NCBI RefSeq assembly: GCF_001792775.2
Contig: NZ_MLGE02000018.1
Coordinates: 1-45,265 of the forward strand
Reading direction: 5' to 3'
From: Staphylococcus pseudintermedius
GTDB lineage: Bacteria; Bacillota; Bacilli; Staphylococcales; Staphylococcaceae
DNA: 45,265 bases
This document shows, in pieces, positions 1 through 9,252 of this stretch. The first letter of the stretch is position 1, and each line of letters opens with the position of its first letter. Under the pieces are notes generated by a model. The model was not told the DNA's origin. It saw only the letters and a list, made by a program, of their open reading frames with translations, and did no database searches. Both the position numbers and the translations under genes were made by a program.

Positions 1-18
1 ATCATTACACATAGGCAC
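1..18 (-). CDS. 5' end of an unidentified gene running off the left edge
   Basis: On the minus strand an AAGGAG ribosome binding site (24-29) sits 5 nt before a GTG codon (16-18), and an ATG follows in the same frame (10-12). The next codons read P-M-C-N-D before the window ends. Only about six residues are visible, so the product cannot be named. The gene lies downstream of the haem operon and is separated from it by a strong terminator, so it is probably its own transcription unit. Confidence 0.35.
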
Positions 19-143
19 AATATCTCCTTAATCGTTGGTTTGGTCACTTACAATTATAGAGATATTTGTGCTTTTTTAATATCAAAAATTAAAATAACGG
101 TCAGTGAATCTCTCACCAACCGTTAAAAATATATAACCAAAAT

Positions 144-175
144 GAAAAAAGCTGCAACATCTCGCAGCTTTTTTC
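144..175. terminator. Bidirectional terminator after the haem operon
   Basis: A perfect 12-bp inverted repeat (GAAAAAAGCTGC / GCAGCTTTTTTC) with an 8-nt loop begins 8 nt beyond the cgoX stop codon. A- and T-runs within the arms let it act in either direction. A weaker imperfect hairpin with ACGGT/ACCGT arms lies further downstream at about 95-126 and is followed on the minus strand by a T-rich run. Confidence 0.85.
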
Positions 176-182
176 TTATCAT

Positions 183-1586
183 TTATCCAATTCGTGACAA
201 CAATTGTTTAACTGCTGTTTCTGCTTGTCGAATACAGTCTGGCAATCCAACCGCTTCAAACGGTGCACCTGTAATTTGTAAATGTTGATAATTGTCACAA
301 ATATGTTGTTGTATCGCTTTAATTCGAGCAATATGACCGACGTGATATTGAGGACTCGCATACGGCATTTTATTTACGATTGTAAAGTCAGGTTCGCCGT
401 GAAATGTCATCATTTGTTGTAAGTCATTTTTAGCGATTGCTACCAGTTCTTCATCTGTCTTTTCATTAACGATGTTATCACCTTGTTTGCCGATATATGC
501 ACGAATGAGGACTTTGCCTTCTGGTGTCGTATGTGGCCATTTTTTGGTTGTCCACGTACACGCAGTAATATCCGTCGCACTCGTTCTCGCAACCACAAAT
601 CCTGTACCATCAGACGTATTTTCAATATTGGCTTCATCAAATGCAAAGACAATCGTAGCGACAGATGATGCTTCTAGTTTCGAAAAATAATCAAACATCG
701 GATCAGTGCTAAACCACTCTCTAAACACTTGATGTGGCGTTGCGACAATGACACCATCATAAAATGAACGCGATTCGTCATTTAACTCAACATAATACCC
801 CTTTTGTGTGCCAATTAAATCATGCACGGGCGTTTCATAATGAAATGTCACATCATGCGCTTTAAGCCATTGTTCAAGTTTGTTCACAAAGTCATTCAAA
901 CCATGTCTGAATTGCTTAAATTGTCCTTGTGGGCCTTGTTGATTATGTTGTGCTTGTTGTTGACGCTCTTTTTTGACATGTTGCATCCCTTTAATGATAC
1001 TACCGTGTTCTTCCTCTAATGCTTTGAAGTTCGGAAACGTACTCATTAAACTCAACACATCAATGTCTGTACCATAAATACCACTCAGTAACGGTTCAAT
1101 TAAATTTTCGAGTACTTCGTCACCGAGACGTGTCCTAAAAAATTCACCTACCGACATGTCTTCATTTTCCATCTCAATCGGTTTAATCGTCAAATCTTTT
1201 AATGCGCGCAATTTCCCTTTCATTGAGATGAGTTTTGTTGACATAAATGGTTTAATGTCAGTCGGTACACCTAAAATCGCGCCGCCTGGAATCGGATATA
1301 ATGTGTCATTGGCAAAAATATACGATTGACCCGTTTCATTTGTCACGATATCATCATCTGTCATCCCTACTGCTTTTGCCACTTCAGTCATAATCGTTTT
1401 GCGACCTAAATAAGATTCGGGGCCAAGTTCAATCGTATAGCCATCATGGTGTACCGTTTTAATTTTGCCACCAGGTCGATCTGTTGCTTCATAAATCGTT
1501 ACATTCACATGCGGATACTTTTGTTTAATAAAGTATGCACTTGATAAACCTGTAATACCCGCACCAATGATTGCTACATTTGTCAT
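183..1586 (-). CDS. hemY: Coproporphyrinogen III oxidase (CgoX/HemY type)
   Basis: This FAD enzyme oxidises coproporphyrinogen III to coproporphyrin III in the Gram-positive coproporphyrin-dependent haem pathway. The N-terminus carries the dinucleotide-binding motif GAGITGLSSAY, followed by an acidic residue ending the second strand (YEAT) and the RPGGK motif. The C-terminus has the flavin-binding GLPDC segment. Length (467 aa) matches the family. I chose the ATG at 1586 because the protein then starts MTNVAIIGAG like known staphylococcal HemY. A GTG three codons upstream (1595) overlaps the hemH stop by 4 nt and is a possible alternative. It is the last gene of hemE-hemH-hemY, and the tight junction implies translational coupling. 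The newer name is cgoX. Confidence 0.95.
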   Translation of the reverse strand: MTNVAIIGAGITGLSSAYFIKQKYPHVNVTIYEATDRPGGKIKTVHHDGYTIELGPESYLGRKTIMTEVAKAVGMTDDDIVTNETGQSYIFANDTLYPIPGGAILGVPTDIKPFMSTKLISMKGKLRALKDLTIKPIEMENEDMSVGEFFRTRLGDEVLENLIEPLLSGIYGTDIDVLSLMSTFPNFKALEEEHGSIIKGMQHVKKERQQQAQHNQQGPQGQFKQFRHGLNDFVNKLEQWLKAHDVTFHYETPVHDLIGTQKGYYVELNDESRSFYDGVIVATPHQVFREWFSTDPMFDYFSKLEASSVATIVFAFDEANIENTSDGTGFVVARTSATDITACTWTTKKWPHTTPEGKVLIRAYIGKQGDNIVNEKTDEELVAIAKNDLQQMMTFHGEPDFTIVNKMPYASPQYHVGHIARIKAIQQHICDNYQHLQITGAPFEAVGLPDCIRQAETAVKQLLSRIG

Positions 1587-1591
1587 GTTTC

Positions 1592-2524
1592 TCACGCTTT
1601 CGGGAAAATTTTTGTAATTTCGCTCACAATTGCACCGATAAACAATGGATGTGTGTCAGGCATAGGTGGGCGATGATATGTTGCGCCGACTGCATCACAA
1701 ACCACTTTACATTCGTAATCATTGTCGTATAACACTTCTAAATGTTCTGCAACAAAACCAACTGGTGTATAAATGAAATGTTGATACCCTTCTTGTTCGA
1801 ATAAGTCACGTGTTAAATCTTGAACATCAGGCCCTAACCACGGTGTACCTGTGTTGCCCTCTGATTGCCAACCCACTGCAACATGTTCAATTGCTGACTG
1901 TTCTTGAATTAAACGCGCTGTGTCTTCTAATTCAAATGGATATGGATCATTACTTTCTTTAATCATTTTTTCAGGCAAGCTGTGTGCTGATACGACGAGA
2001 ACAGTTTTTGCGTGTTCTTCTTGTGGAATATTTTCTAAAGTTTCATTCACACGCATCGTCCAGTAATCGATAAATTGTTGCTGTTGATAATAATGTTGAA
2101 CATGATGCAACTGAATGCCAAACGTGTCGGCTTTGTCTTTAGCACGACGATTATATGAAGCTATTGAGAAATTAGAAAAATGCGGTGCTAAAACGACTGT
2201 TACTGCTTCTTTAATACCATCTTCATTCATTTGTGTCACAGCATCTTCAATAAATGGGTGAATATGTTTTAATCCGATATACAACTTGAATTCAACATCT
2301 TCATAAGTCTCATTTAGCGCCTTCTGAATTGCATCAGCTTGACGTTCAGTCGTTCCTGCTAACGGCGAAAGCCCCCCAATCGCCTCATAGCGTGAAATGA
2401 GATCATTCAACTCTTCTTCGGATGGCTTTCTACCGTGTCTAATATCGGTATAATATGGTTCGATGTCACTCTTTTGGTAAGGTGTCCCGTATGCCATCAC
2501 TAATAATCCTATTTGTTTTTTCAT
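1592..2524 (-). CDS. hemH: Coproporphyrin ferrochelatase (CpfC/HemH)
   Basis: It inserts ferrous iron into coproporphyrin III to give coproheme, the step after CgoX. The 310-aa product begins KKQIGLLVMAYGTP, the standard ferrochelatase opening. It carries the core motif VVSAHSLPEKMIKE, whose His is the conserved iron/porphyrin ligand, and ends with the glutamate-containing segment PVGFVAEHLEVLYD. Length is right for the soluble monomeric Gram-positive enzyme without a C-terminal 2Fe-2S extension. The gene is 37 bp downstream of hemE and overlaps the possible GTG start of hemY. Confidence 0.96.
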   Translation of the reverse strand: MKKQIGLLVMAYGTPYQKSDIEPYYTDIRHGRKPSEEELNDLISRYEAIGGLSPLAGTTERQADAIQKALNETYEDVEFKLYIGLKHIHPFIEDAVTQMNEDGIKEAVTVVLAPHFSNFSIASYNRRAKDKADTFGIQLHHVQHYYQQQQFIDYWTMRVNETLENIPQEEHAKTVLVVSAHSLPEKMIKESNDPYPFELEDTARLIQEQSAIEHVAVGWQSEGNTGTPWLGPDVQDLTRDLFEQEGYQHFIYTPVGFVAEHLEVLYDNDYECKVVCDAVGATYHRPPMPDTHPLFIGAIVSEITKIFPKA

Positions 2525-2561
2525 CTTTTAATCCGTCCTTTATATACTCGATTCTTGCAAC

Positions 2562-3596
2562 TTAACGTTTTGTATAGTCATGTACAAATTGAGCCACGTG
2601 TTTTAACGTTTCCGGTTTCACTTCAGGAAAGACCCCGTGACCTAAATTGAAAATGTGTCGTCCGTGAGCCACCCCTTGATCTAAAATCGGTTTCAAGCGT
2701 GCTTCAATCACTTCCCACGGTGCCAATAAAATGCTTGGGTCTAAATTGCCTTGTAATGCTTTTGAAACCCCTTTGGCACGTGCTTCATTAATCGATGTAC
2801 GCCAATCTAGCCCTAAGACATCGATAGGTAAAGCATTCCATGACTCTATTAAATGGCTTGCCCCCACACCAAACATTATGACAGGGACGTTGTATGCTTT
2901 AATCCCTGTGATCAATTTTTCCATACATGGCTTAATATAGTAATCATAGTCCGGTTGATTCAAAGCCCCTACCCATGAATCAAACACTTGAATGAGCTGT
3001 GCACCTGCTTTCACTTGAGCACCAACGTATCGAATCGACATGTCTGTCAACATGTCCATTAATTTAAACCATGTCGCTTCATCACTATACATCAGTGCTT
3101 TCGTCTGATTATAGTTTTTAGATGGGCCACCTTCAATCATGTAACTGGCTAAAGTAAATGGTGCACCTGTAAAGCCAATCAATGGGACATTTAATTTTTC
3201 TTCAGTCAATAATTTGATTGTGTCTAAAACATAAGGGACATCGCGCTCTGGATCGATTTGACCTAATGCTTCCACATCAGACATTTGTCGAATCGGATTA
3301 GCAATGACGGGTCCAATGCCAGATTTAATATCAACATCTACACCGATTGATTTTAATGGTGTCATAATATCTTTATATAATACTGCTGCATCTGTGTCGT
3401 ATTGTTCAACCGGTAATGCAGTGACATAAGCACATAATTCTGGTTGATGTGTAATGTCGAATAGTGAGTATTTTTCTTTTAATTTGCGATATTCTGGTTG
3501 TGAACGTCCTGCCTGCCTCATAAACCATACAGGGGTATGAGAGACTACTTCTCCTTTAATCGCACGCAAAATTGTATCGTTTTTTGTCGTACCCAT
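2562..3596 (-). CDS. hemE: Uroporphyrinogen decarboxylase
   Basis: It removes four acetate carboxyl groups from uroporphyrinogen III to give coproporphyrinogen III, the first gene product of the haem operon. The diagnostic N-terminal motif [16 protein letters not shown] and the [16 protein letters not shown] segment are present, and the 344-aa length fits. The start is set at 3596 because AAGGAGGA lies 4 nt upstream of that ATG. A longer frame reading back to 3620 would translate through the ribosome binding site. The gene heads the minus-strand operon and is divergent from traP across about 310 bp. Confidence 0.96.
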   Translation of the reverse strand: MGTTKNDTILRAIKGEVVSHTPVWFMRQAGRSQPEYRKLKEKYSLFDITHQPELCAYVTALPVEQYDTDAAVLYKDIMTPLKSIGVDVDIKSGIGPVIANPIRQMSDVEALGQIDPERDVPYVLDTIKLLTEEKLNVPLIGFTGAPFTLASYMIEGGPSKNYNQTKALMYSDEATWFKLMDMLTDMSIRYVGAQVKAGAQLIQVFDSWVGALNQPDYDYYIKPCMEKLITGIKAYNVPVIMFGVGASHLIESWNALPIDVLGLDWRTSINEARAKGVSKALQGNLDPSILLAPWEVIEARLKPILDQGVAHGRHIFNLGHGVFPEVKPETLKHVAQFVHDYTKR

Positions 3597-3819
3597 ATGT
3601 TCCTCCTTAAACAACGTCATTCTTCATTAATATATCATATCAAGCCCCTCTAACATCAGTATCTGGCTCAAATGTCATAAAAATTTAAAATGTACATTTA
3701 ACTAAGTGATTTCAACCATGAAACTTTTCTATTTTGAAATAGTTTTCATATCTTAATCGATGCATATTTAGCGGGTATTTTATCAATCGTGCGACATGAA
3801 TTAATCGTACAAAAATAGT

Positions 3820-3834
3820 CACTTAATTTAAGTG
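3820..3834. promoter_or_regulatory. Palindrome between hemE and traP
   Basis: The 15-bp sequence CACTTAATTTAAGTG is a perfect palindrome (7-bp arms around one base). It lies in the 311-bp divergent gap between hemE and traP, about 40 bp upstream of the traP -10-like element TATAAT (3877-3882). The position suits an operator. No regulator is assigned. The rest of the gap is AT-rich with no gene that I can see. Confidence 0.35.
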
Positions 3835-3907
3835 AGAATTAAGTATATTTTAGTGGTGATTTAAGCGAGAAAAACTTATAATGAATGAAAACAAGGAGGA
3901 GAACACC

Positions 3908-4414
3908 ATGAAATTTTATATCACATATGGTACTTACGGATATTTAAATCAAATCCAACTCAACAACGAAAACCATGACTTATTTATTTTTTCTGGAAAC
4001 GACCAATCTGTCATGATTGAGGAGACAGACGACGAGACTATTTTTCAACAACCTAAAAAATTTCGCGTCTTAACTCGCTTTGGTTCAATTTCAAGTGATG
4101 ATTTTCATGCATTAATATCAATACCGACGACTGAAGATCATAAATATCAGTTGGAAAAGAAACTAGAGAGTTACCTTCCTCATTTAGACGAATATGATGG
4201 TTTCAATACTTACCGATTATTAAAACCTTTACAAAGCAATATTTATAAAGTATTTTTAGGATTTTCATCACGTAAAGCCTATGAAGATTACAAAAAATCT
4301 TCTGCATTCCGTGAACATTTTTCTAAAGAAGCTGTGCGACCACTTGCAGGATCATCAAGTGCACACGCTTCATACTTAGAACAATTCTTTTATCCAATTT
4401 CAGAAGAGGAATGA
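3908..4414 (+). CDS. traP: TRAP, antibiotic-biosynthesis-monooxygenase fold protein
   Basis: This 168-aa protein starts MKFYITYGTYGYL, the characteristic opening of staphylococcal TRAP (target of RNAIII-activating protein). The C-terminal half (residues about 65-160) is an ABM/HmoB-like ferredoxin fold ending in a FREHFSKEAVRPLAG segment. The family was first proposed to control agr; later work questioned this and pointed to stress or DNA-damage protection. Relatives such as Bacillus HmoB degrade haem, which fits the haem operon next door, but haem activity here is inference. The start at 3908 follows AAGGAGG by 9 nt; a longer frame from 3881 runs through that site. A shared terminator separates it from convergent ecsB. 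Confidence 0.92.
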   Translation: MKFYITYGTYGYLNQIQLNNENHDLFIFSGNDQSVMIEETDDETIFQQPKKFRVLTRFGSISSDDFHALISIPTTEDHKYQLEKKLESYLPHLDEYDGFNTYRLLKPLQSNIYKVFLGFSSRKAYEDYKKSSAFREHFSKEAVRPLAGSSSAHASYLEQFFYPISEEE

Positions 4415-4417
4415 AAA

Positions 4418-4445
4418 AACAGGCTGGAAGTCGCCCCAGCCTGTT
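4418..4445. terminator. Bidirectional terminator between traP and ecsB
   Basis: Perfect 10-bp arms AACAGGCTGG / CCAGCCTGTT flank an 8-nt loop. It is preceded by an A-run and followed by T-rich sequence, and lies between the convergent stop codons of traP and ecsB, so it probably serves both. Confidence 0.85.
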
Positions 4446-4447
4446 TC

Positions 4448-5662
4448 TTAATCTTTCAATAAACTTTCTTGATATTTCAATTTCTTGATTGTACTGCGGA
4501 TAGTGAAATAACCGACGATAAAAAAGAAGATGATGAAATAAAACTGTGCCACATGGAGTAACACATAAACGATACTGAATAAGATTCCTATGATCAGTAC
4601 GGTTTGTTGTAAAAACTTTCGATAGCCTTCTATCACATACAATTCTGACACTGGCCAAACTTGCGGCCATAAACTATACGCCTCTTGAGTATAAAATTGG
4701 GACATTTGTAACACGATAATATACATCGCCAAACTTCCAATGACCGCATTCACCCATGGATGATTTAACCAAATCATGATGAATGCACAAATCACCACTA
4801 AACGCAATGTCATGTTTAATGCGTCTTTACCACGTAAAAAGTTACGCTTAAATAAAAATGGATAGAGTTGTGTCGAGTCAAATGGTTTTGGTGTTTTTAA
4901 CAAGAAATCAAGATAACGACGACGAACTGCTTGTTCTTGCATTCCTTTAACATCAGTAAACATGTTCACAAATTTGTAATAGTTAATGCGATGTTGATGC
5001 GCGTGTTTAATCATGGACTCCCATGGAAACAGCTGATTCACATTCAATCTGTTCAGCAATACACATAAAGCGATGATACCCACGACAGCAATGATAGCTG
5101 ATAAGTGAGAAGTTTCCAACATGACATAGTAGCCACCAAGATTGAAAATGAAAAGCACGAGTTGAATAGACCAATTTTCAAGTCTGTAGCGGTACCATTC
5201 CCACTTTAAGCATAAACCTACTAACGGTAAAATGATGGCTAACACACTCGTCACAATGAATGCGGCCATACGTTCAGGATAAACTGTGTGTATGAGTGGA
5301 TAAAACACGATCAGCATTAAAATTTGTAGTGGCAATCTTGATAAATAGCTAAATATAATACTATCACGCATATACGCTTTCATTTGACGTTCGAATGGTA
5401 GTAAAAATAAACGGTCAGCATCTTCCAACAAAGTTTTTAATGGGAAGATGGATGTAATAGACAACACCATGGATACCCACAGCGCGTAATTGATGCCTTC
5501 AGGTACATTTTTTAACCATTGACTATAACCCAATATAAATGCACCTAATAATATGACGAGAAACACTGAAAAATGGCCGTTGAAAATAAATTTGTTGTAG
5601 TAATTTTTTTCCTTTCGCTCAGCATTTAAACGCTCTCGAAAAAGTTGTCTCGCCGTTTTCAT
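4448..5662 (-). CDS. ecsB: ABC transporter permease EcsB
   Basis: This integral membrane subunit of the Ecs transporter has 404 aa and at least eight hydrophobic segments. The first follows a basic N-terminus (FSVFLVILLGAFILGYS, residues about 32-48), and pairs follow throughout to the C-terminal FYFIIFFFIVGYF. In Bacillus, Ecs affects protein secretion, competence and intramembrane proteolysis by RasP; in staphylococci it affects virulence and peptide or lipid homeostasis. The transported substrate is not settled. The gene overlaps the end of ecsA by 4 nt (ATGA), a coupled two-gene operon, and ends at a terminator shared with traP. Confidence 0.93.
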   Translation of the reverse strand: MKTARQLFRERLNAERKEKNYYNKFIFNGHFSVFLVILLGAFILGYSQWLKNVPEGINYALWVSMVLSITSIFPLKTLLEDADRLFLLPFERQMKAYMRDSIIFSYLSRLPLQILMLIVFYPLIHTVYPERMAAFIVTSVLAIILPLVGLCLKWEWYRYRLENWSIQLVLFIFNLGGYYVMLETSHLSAIIAVVGIIALCVLLNRLNVNQLFPWESMIKHAHQHRINYYKFVNMFTDVKGMQEQAVRRRYLDFLLKTPKPFDSTQLYPFLFKRNFLRGKDALNMTLRLVVICAFIMIWLNHPWVNAVIGSLAMYIIVLQMSQFYTQEAYSLWPQVWPVSELYVIEGYRKFLQQTVLIIGILFSIVYVLLHVAQFYFIIFFFIVGYFTIRSTIKKLKYQESLLKD

Positions 5663-6396
5663 GAGGATTGTGCTCCTTTAGTCACATGAATGTAAATTTC
5701 ATCCAACGTCGCATGTGGCATTGCTGTTTGGTGACGTAACGCTTCCAAATTCCCCATCGCGACGATTTCACCTTGATCTAATATAATAAAACGATCACAA
5801 TAGCGCTCAGCAGTCGCTAAAATATGTGTACTCATCAACACTGTGCGGCCTTCTTCTTTTTTAGACGCCATCAAATCAAGCATCGACTGTATGCCAATCG
5901 GATCAAGACCTAAAAATGGCTCGTCTATAATGTAAAAATCCGGTTCTACAATAAACGCGCAAATAATCATTACTTTTTGCTTCATCCCTTTTGAAAAGTG
6001 ACTCGGAAAAATATGTAATTGGTCTTCTAAACGAAATGTCTTCAATAAAGGTAATGCGCGTGCCATCGCTGTATCATAGTCAATACTATACGCCATCGCT
6101 GTCATTTCAATGTGTTCTTTTAACGTCAGTGCATCATAAATGACAGGTGCTTCTGGAATATAGGATAAATGTTGTCGATAGGCATGTATATCCTCTTTAA
6201 TATTAATGCCTGAAATCGACATGTCACCTTCAGTCGGCGTCAACAATCCTAAAATATGTTTAATTGTTGTACTTTTACCCGCACCATTTAAGCCGATTAA
6301 ACCAACAATTTCTCCATCTGTGAGTTCAAAATTTATATTTTTAATGATAGGCTTTTTACCATAGCCGCCTGTTAAATTTTTAATTTGTACAGTCAT
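5659..6396 (-). CDS. ecsA: ABC transporter ATP-binding protein EcsA
   Basis: This is the nucleotide-binding subunit that powers EcsB. The 245-aa sequence shows Walker A GLNGAGKST (near residue 36), a signature-like FSKGMKQKV, Walker B FYIIDEPFLGLDP and the switch histidine in STHIL. It has the size of a single ABC-ATPase domain. The start is supported by GGAGGTG 7 nt upstream. It is divergent from the HIT gene across 135 bp, so the two promoters are close together. Confidence 0.94.
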   Translation of the reverse strand: MTVQIKNLTGGYGKKPIIKNINFELTDGEIVGLIGLNGAGKSTTIKHILGLLTPTEGDMSISGINIKEDIHAYRQHLSYIPEAPVIYDALTLKEHIEMTAMAYSIDYDTAMARALPLLKTFRLEDQLHIFPSHFSKGMKQKVMIICAFIVEPDFYIIDEPFLGLDPIGIQSMLDLMASKKEEGRTVLMSTHILATAERYCDRFIILDQGEIVAMGNLEALRHQTAMPHATLDEIYIHVTKGAQSS

Positions 6397-6473
6397 TGAT
6401 CTGCACCTCCATAATTGTTATTGTATCAAAAATACGGTTGCTATTGCTATTTAATAGACATTTGATAATATCG

Positions 6474-6501
6474 TTACATGAACAGTCACACGTGCTATAA
6501 T
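6474..6501 (+). promoter_or_regulatory. Sigma-A promoter of hit
   Basis: TTACAT (6474-6479) and a consensus TATAAT (6496-6501) are separated by 16 bp and lie about 30 bp before the hit start codon. Confidence 0.65.
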
Positions 6502-6531
6502 AAAACTAAATGAAGAAATGAGGGAATCTAT

Positions 6532-6957
6532 ATGACTGAAACGATATTCTCAAAGATTATTGACGGCGACATTCCAAGTTTTAAAGTTTACGAAAATGAT
6601 TATGTCTATGCATTTTTAGATATTTCTCAAGTTTCTAAAGGCCATACATTACTCATTCCTAAAACGCCGTCACCAAACATTTATGAAACAGATGCTGAAA
6701 CGATGAAACATATCGGAGAAGCATTGCCGATTGTGGCGAATGCAATTAAGAAGACATTTAACCCAGACGGCTTGAACATCATTCAAAACAATGGTGAATA
6801 TGCATCACAATCTGTTTTCCATATTCATTTTCATTTAATTCCGCGTTATAAAAATGACATTGATGGTTTCGGTTATCATTGGGAAACAAATGAATCTCGA
6901 ATTGATGATGCTCAAAAGGCAGAGATTGCTGCTCAAATTGCTTCAAACATCGAATAA
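6532..6957 (+). CDS. hit: HIT family nucleotide hydrolase
   Basis: This 141-aa histidine-triad protein is of the HinT/Hit type, which hydrolyses AMP- or GMP-linked phosphoramidates and similar adducts in the cytoplasm. The catalytic triad is explicit: His97, His99 and His101 in VFHIHFHLIPRY. The N-terminal SKIIDGDIPSFKVYEND motif is the usual family opening. Its position directly divergent from ecsAB and upstream of hpr and prsA matches the staphylococcal arrangement. A biological substrate cannot be deduced from the sequence. Confidence 0.94.
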   Translation: MTETIFSKIIDGDIPSFKVYENDYVYAFLDISQVSKGHTLLIPKTPSPNIYETDAETMKHIGEALPIVANAIKKTFNPDGLNIIQNNGEYASQSVFHIHFHLIPRYKNDIDGFGYHWETNESRIDDAQKAEIAAQIASNIE

Positions 6958-7034
6958 GATTAAATTATACTGAAAGCGCATATTTTATAAACAAATGGGT
7001 ATATATAAAAGAAAATTGTCCGAGGAGGAAAATT

Positions 7035-7391
7035 ATGAAAATCGTTCGAATGACATTAGGCGTTGTTGCTGGTGTGGCAACAGGTTTAGGTGTGGCTTTA
7101 GTTGCGAGAGATGGTCAAACACGTATCGCCAATCCAAAAGCGGCACGACCTAAGACAGAACTTGAACTTGAAGTCGATACGATGAAAAATAGTATCCATG
7201 ATATTAAACGTTATATCGCTCAAATTAAAAATGAAAGCCAAAGTTTTGCTGGCTCAATTGGTGATGAAGTGAAAACAATGATTGGTGAGTTTAAAGCTGA
7301 CATCAATCCAAATATTAAACAACTTCAATCACATATTGAAAATCTACAAAATCGTGGCGAAGAAATGACAAATTTTCCAACCAAAAAATAA
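7035..7391 (+). CDS. YtxH-like membrane-anchored protein
   Basis: This 118-aa protein has a single N-terminal glycine/valine-rich membrane segment (residues about 6-24, LGVVAGVATGLGVALVARD) followed by a long, charged, probably coiled-coil region. That architecture matches YtxH-domain proteins, a small stress-linked family in Firmicutes without a known biochemical activity. The start has a good GAGGAGG site 8 nt upstream. It lies between hit and hpr on the same strand, probably with its own weak promoter or read-through from hit. Confidence 0.75.
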   Translation: MKIVRMTLGVVAGVATGLGVALVARDGQTRIANPKAARPKTELELEVDTMKNSIHDIKRYIAQIKNESQSFAGSIGDEVKTMIGEFKADINPNIKQLQSHIENLQNRGEEMTNFPTKK

Positions 7392-7492
7392 TTTTTTAGT
7401 GTTTGAAGGACCATTATTCGATATAATGACGTTAAAGCATGGTACAATACGGTATCATGCTTTTTTATAGTCTAAGAAAGGAGTCTAGCATT

Positions 7493-8023
7493 ATGAATGA
7501 CAGACAAGCACAAATTGAGGGAATGCTTTACACACATAAAATTGCCATGTTATCTAAAGTTCTATGGAAAAATGCCGAAAGTGATTGGCAGCGTTGGTTA
7601 AAAAAATCGGGTATCGCCATGAATGAACATCTGATTTTATTAACACTTTACGCTTTTGGTCGCGCAACTATTTCAGATATTTCTAAATACGGTGTGATGC
7701 ACGTTTCAACTGCATACAATTTTGCCAAACGCCTAGAACAACAAGCATTGCTTAACATGGAAAAAGATCACAATGATAAGAGGAACACGTACATTACTTT
7801 AACGGATAAAGGTAAAGCTTTAGTAGATGAAATTTTCGAACAATATGATGAAACACAAAATAAAATCTACAATGCTTCAAAAGATTTCCAAACTGAAATG
7901 TTCCACCTTCCGAGCTTTAGTGATGTCCATTATCTCGTTGCTAAATTGCACGGTAAAGACTTTATTAATGACGTGAATTTATGTCAAAGTCATATTCGAG
8001 AAAATTTGCTTGACGAACAGTAA
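7493..8023 (+). CDS. hpr: MarR-family regulator Hpr (ScoC-like)
   Basis: This 176-aa winged-helix regulator carries a MarR-type DNA-binding core (residues about 40-110, ATISDISKYGVMHVSTAYNFAKRLE) and the wing motif NDKRNTYITLTDKGKAL. In Bacillus, Hpr/ScoC represses protease and sporulation genes; the staphylococcal protein is annotated as Hpr, but its targets are less clear. The start at 7493 is preceded by AAAGGAG. A longer in-frame reading from 7439 crosses that site and is unlikely. The gene sits upstream of prsA, whose product folds secreted proteins, so a link with exoprotein control is plausible but inferred. Confidence 0.88.
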   Translation: MNDRQAQIEGMLYTHKIAMLSKVLWKNAESDWQRWLKKSGIAMNEHLILLTLYAFGRATISDISKYGVMHVSTAYNFAKRLEQQALLNMEKDHNDKRNTYITLTDKGKALVDEIFEQYDETQNKIYNASKDFQTEMFHLPSFSDVHYLVAKLHGKDFINDVNLCQSHIRENLLDEQ

Positions 8024-8071
8024 TTTGAGGTAGATAATACGTTATATTACTGATAGCAAAGGAGCTTGTAA

Positions 8072-8638
8072 ATGTTAAACTGTTTGCGTTCAATTGATGT
8101 ACATTCAAGATTTGGTTTACCTCGTATTGCTTTTATAAGTTTTGTAACGGTTGTTATCACATTTTTTGTTAGTTTTGAAATGTTTCATTATTATTCTGAT
8201 ATACCATTCACAGATCAAAACTTTCTATTGTTTATTGTCTTAATGTTATTTTTATATCCCGTTCACAAACTTATTCATATTCTAACGGTACTACCTTACT
8301 TGAAATATTTAAAAGCTCACAAGTTAATACGTCAATCTTGGCTACCACTATACAATATTTATCTTGACCGTCCCATACGCAAGTCTTATTTTTGTATATG
8401 TCTCATCATGCCACTGATTGTGATTACCATCATTTGTATCCTTGTAGCACGCGCAAACCCTGAGTATGGTCATTACTTTATGTTTTTATTAGCTTTGAAT
8501 GCTGGTTATTCTGTAATGGACATACTCTACTTAAAAGTAATCCTTTCAGTTCGTCAAGGGCATTACGTCGAAGAACATCAAAACGGTTTCCTATTGTTAG
8601 TACACAATGAACATTCAAAGCATATTAATATGAGCTGA
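8072..8638 (+). CDS. DUF3267 membrane protein
   Basis: This 188-aa protein has four hydrophobic segments: residues about 20-38, 52-70, 106-127 and 132-150. Its layout resembles DUF3267 proteins, membrane proteins with a metalloprotease-like HExxH motif in the second helix. Here the corresponding sequence is PVHKLIH, so both histidines remain but the catalytic glutamate position is lysine. It is probably not an active peptidase. An AAGGAG site precedes the start, 49 bp after hpr, which suggests co-transcription. A strong terminator follows. Confidence 0.7.
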   Translation: MLNCLRSIDVHSRFGLPRIAFISFVTVVITFFVSFEMFHYYSDIPFTDQNFLLFIVLMLFLYPVHKLIHILTVLPYLKYLKAHKLIRQSWLPLYNIYLDRPIRKSYFCICLIMPLIVITIICILVARANPEYGHYFMFLLALNAGYSVMDILYLKVILSVRQGHYVEEHQNGFLLLVHNEHSKHINMS

Positions 8639-8674
8639 TACATTTTCACTTTTGAAATGTATCAGTCTTTTTTT
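8635..8674 (+). terminator. Terminator after the DUF3267 gene
   Basis: A 13-bp stem (CTGATACATTTCA-type arms with one bulged T) closes on a short loop and is followed by a run of Ts. The stem begins at the stop codon of the DUF3267 gene. Confidence 0.85.
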
Positions 8675-8750
8675 ATGTTGCGTCAATGAATATGTCCCCC
8701 CTAATTTGCTGTATACTGTCATATCAAAATTTGGCTAAAAAGATTAAAAA

Positions 8751-9134
8751 ATGACGCATAAACCGATATTGATCATCATGTTACCTCTTACATTTCTTTT
8801 TACTTCATCTATAGTATTTTTTACAATTTAGTGATTCTCTGCATTGCCTTAATAGGTTATGGTATTGTTAGAAAGATGAATACCAACCCGGGGTTAATAG
8901 CAATCTCAAGTAGATAATGCACTTAAGAATGCATTAGGGACATCATTTAGTGCTTACAACTTTATCGGTTTGACTACCTCCATTCTCGCATCTTATATCA
9001 CGGGATATTTAACAGATGTGACTGGTTCCAAGGCAATCAGTTTCTATCTTGCAGCATTTTTACTACTTGCAAGCTTTTCAGTATCATTATTATTGACAGA
9101 ACAACGCAAATCAACACATGCACAATCCTCATAA
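8751..9134 (+). pseudogene. Remnant of an MFS transporter gene
   Basis: No intact frame exists here, but fragments of one membrane protein can be read. An ATG at 8751 opens a short hydrophobic piece (THKPILIIMLPLTFLFTSS). A second piece reads LCIALIGYGIVRKM up to NPGLIAIS. After a frameshift, an open frame from 8907 to a TAA at 9132-9134 gives 75 residues containing DNALKNALGTSFSAYNF, two membrane helices and TGYLTD, typical of the last helices of a drug-efflux MFS protein. The first half of the gene is largely deleted. The rest of the gap up to prsA (9135-9317) holds only the prsA promoter. Confidence 0.6.
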
Positions 9135-9252
9135 TTTGAGAAAAGGTGTGGATCCTACACTATCATTAGCATGTAATAACATAATTATTCATTAAAAATG
9201 TTATAAATGTGGACACATGCTCAGCTTTTAGTCGTATTTATACCCTTCTTCG

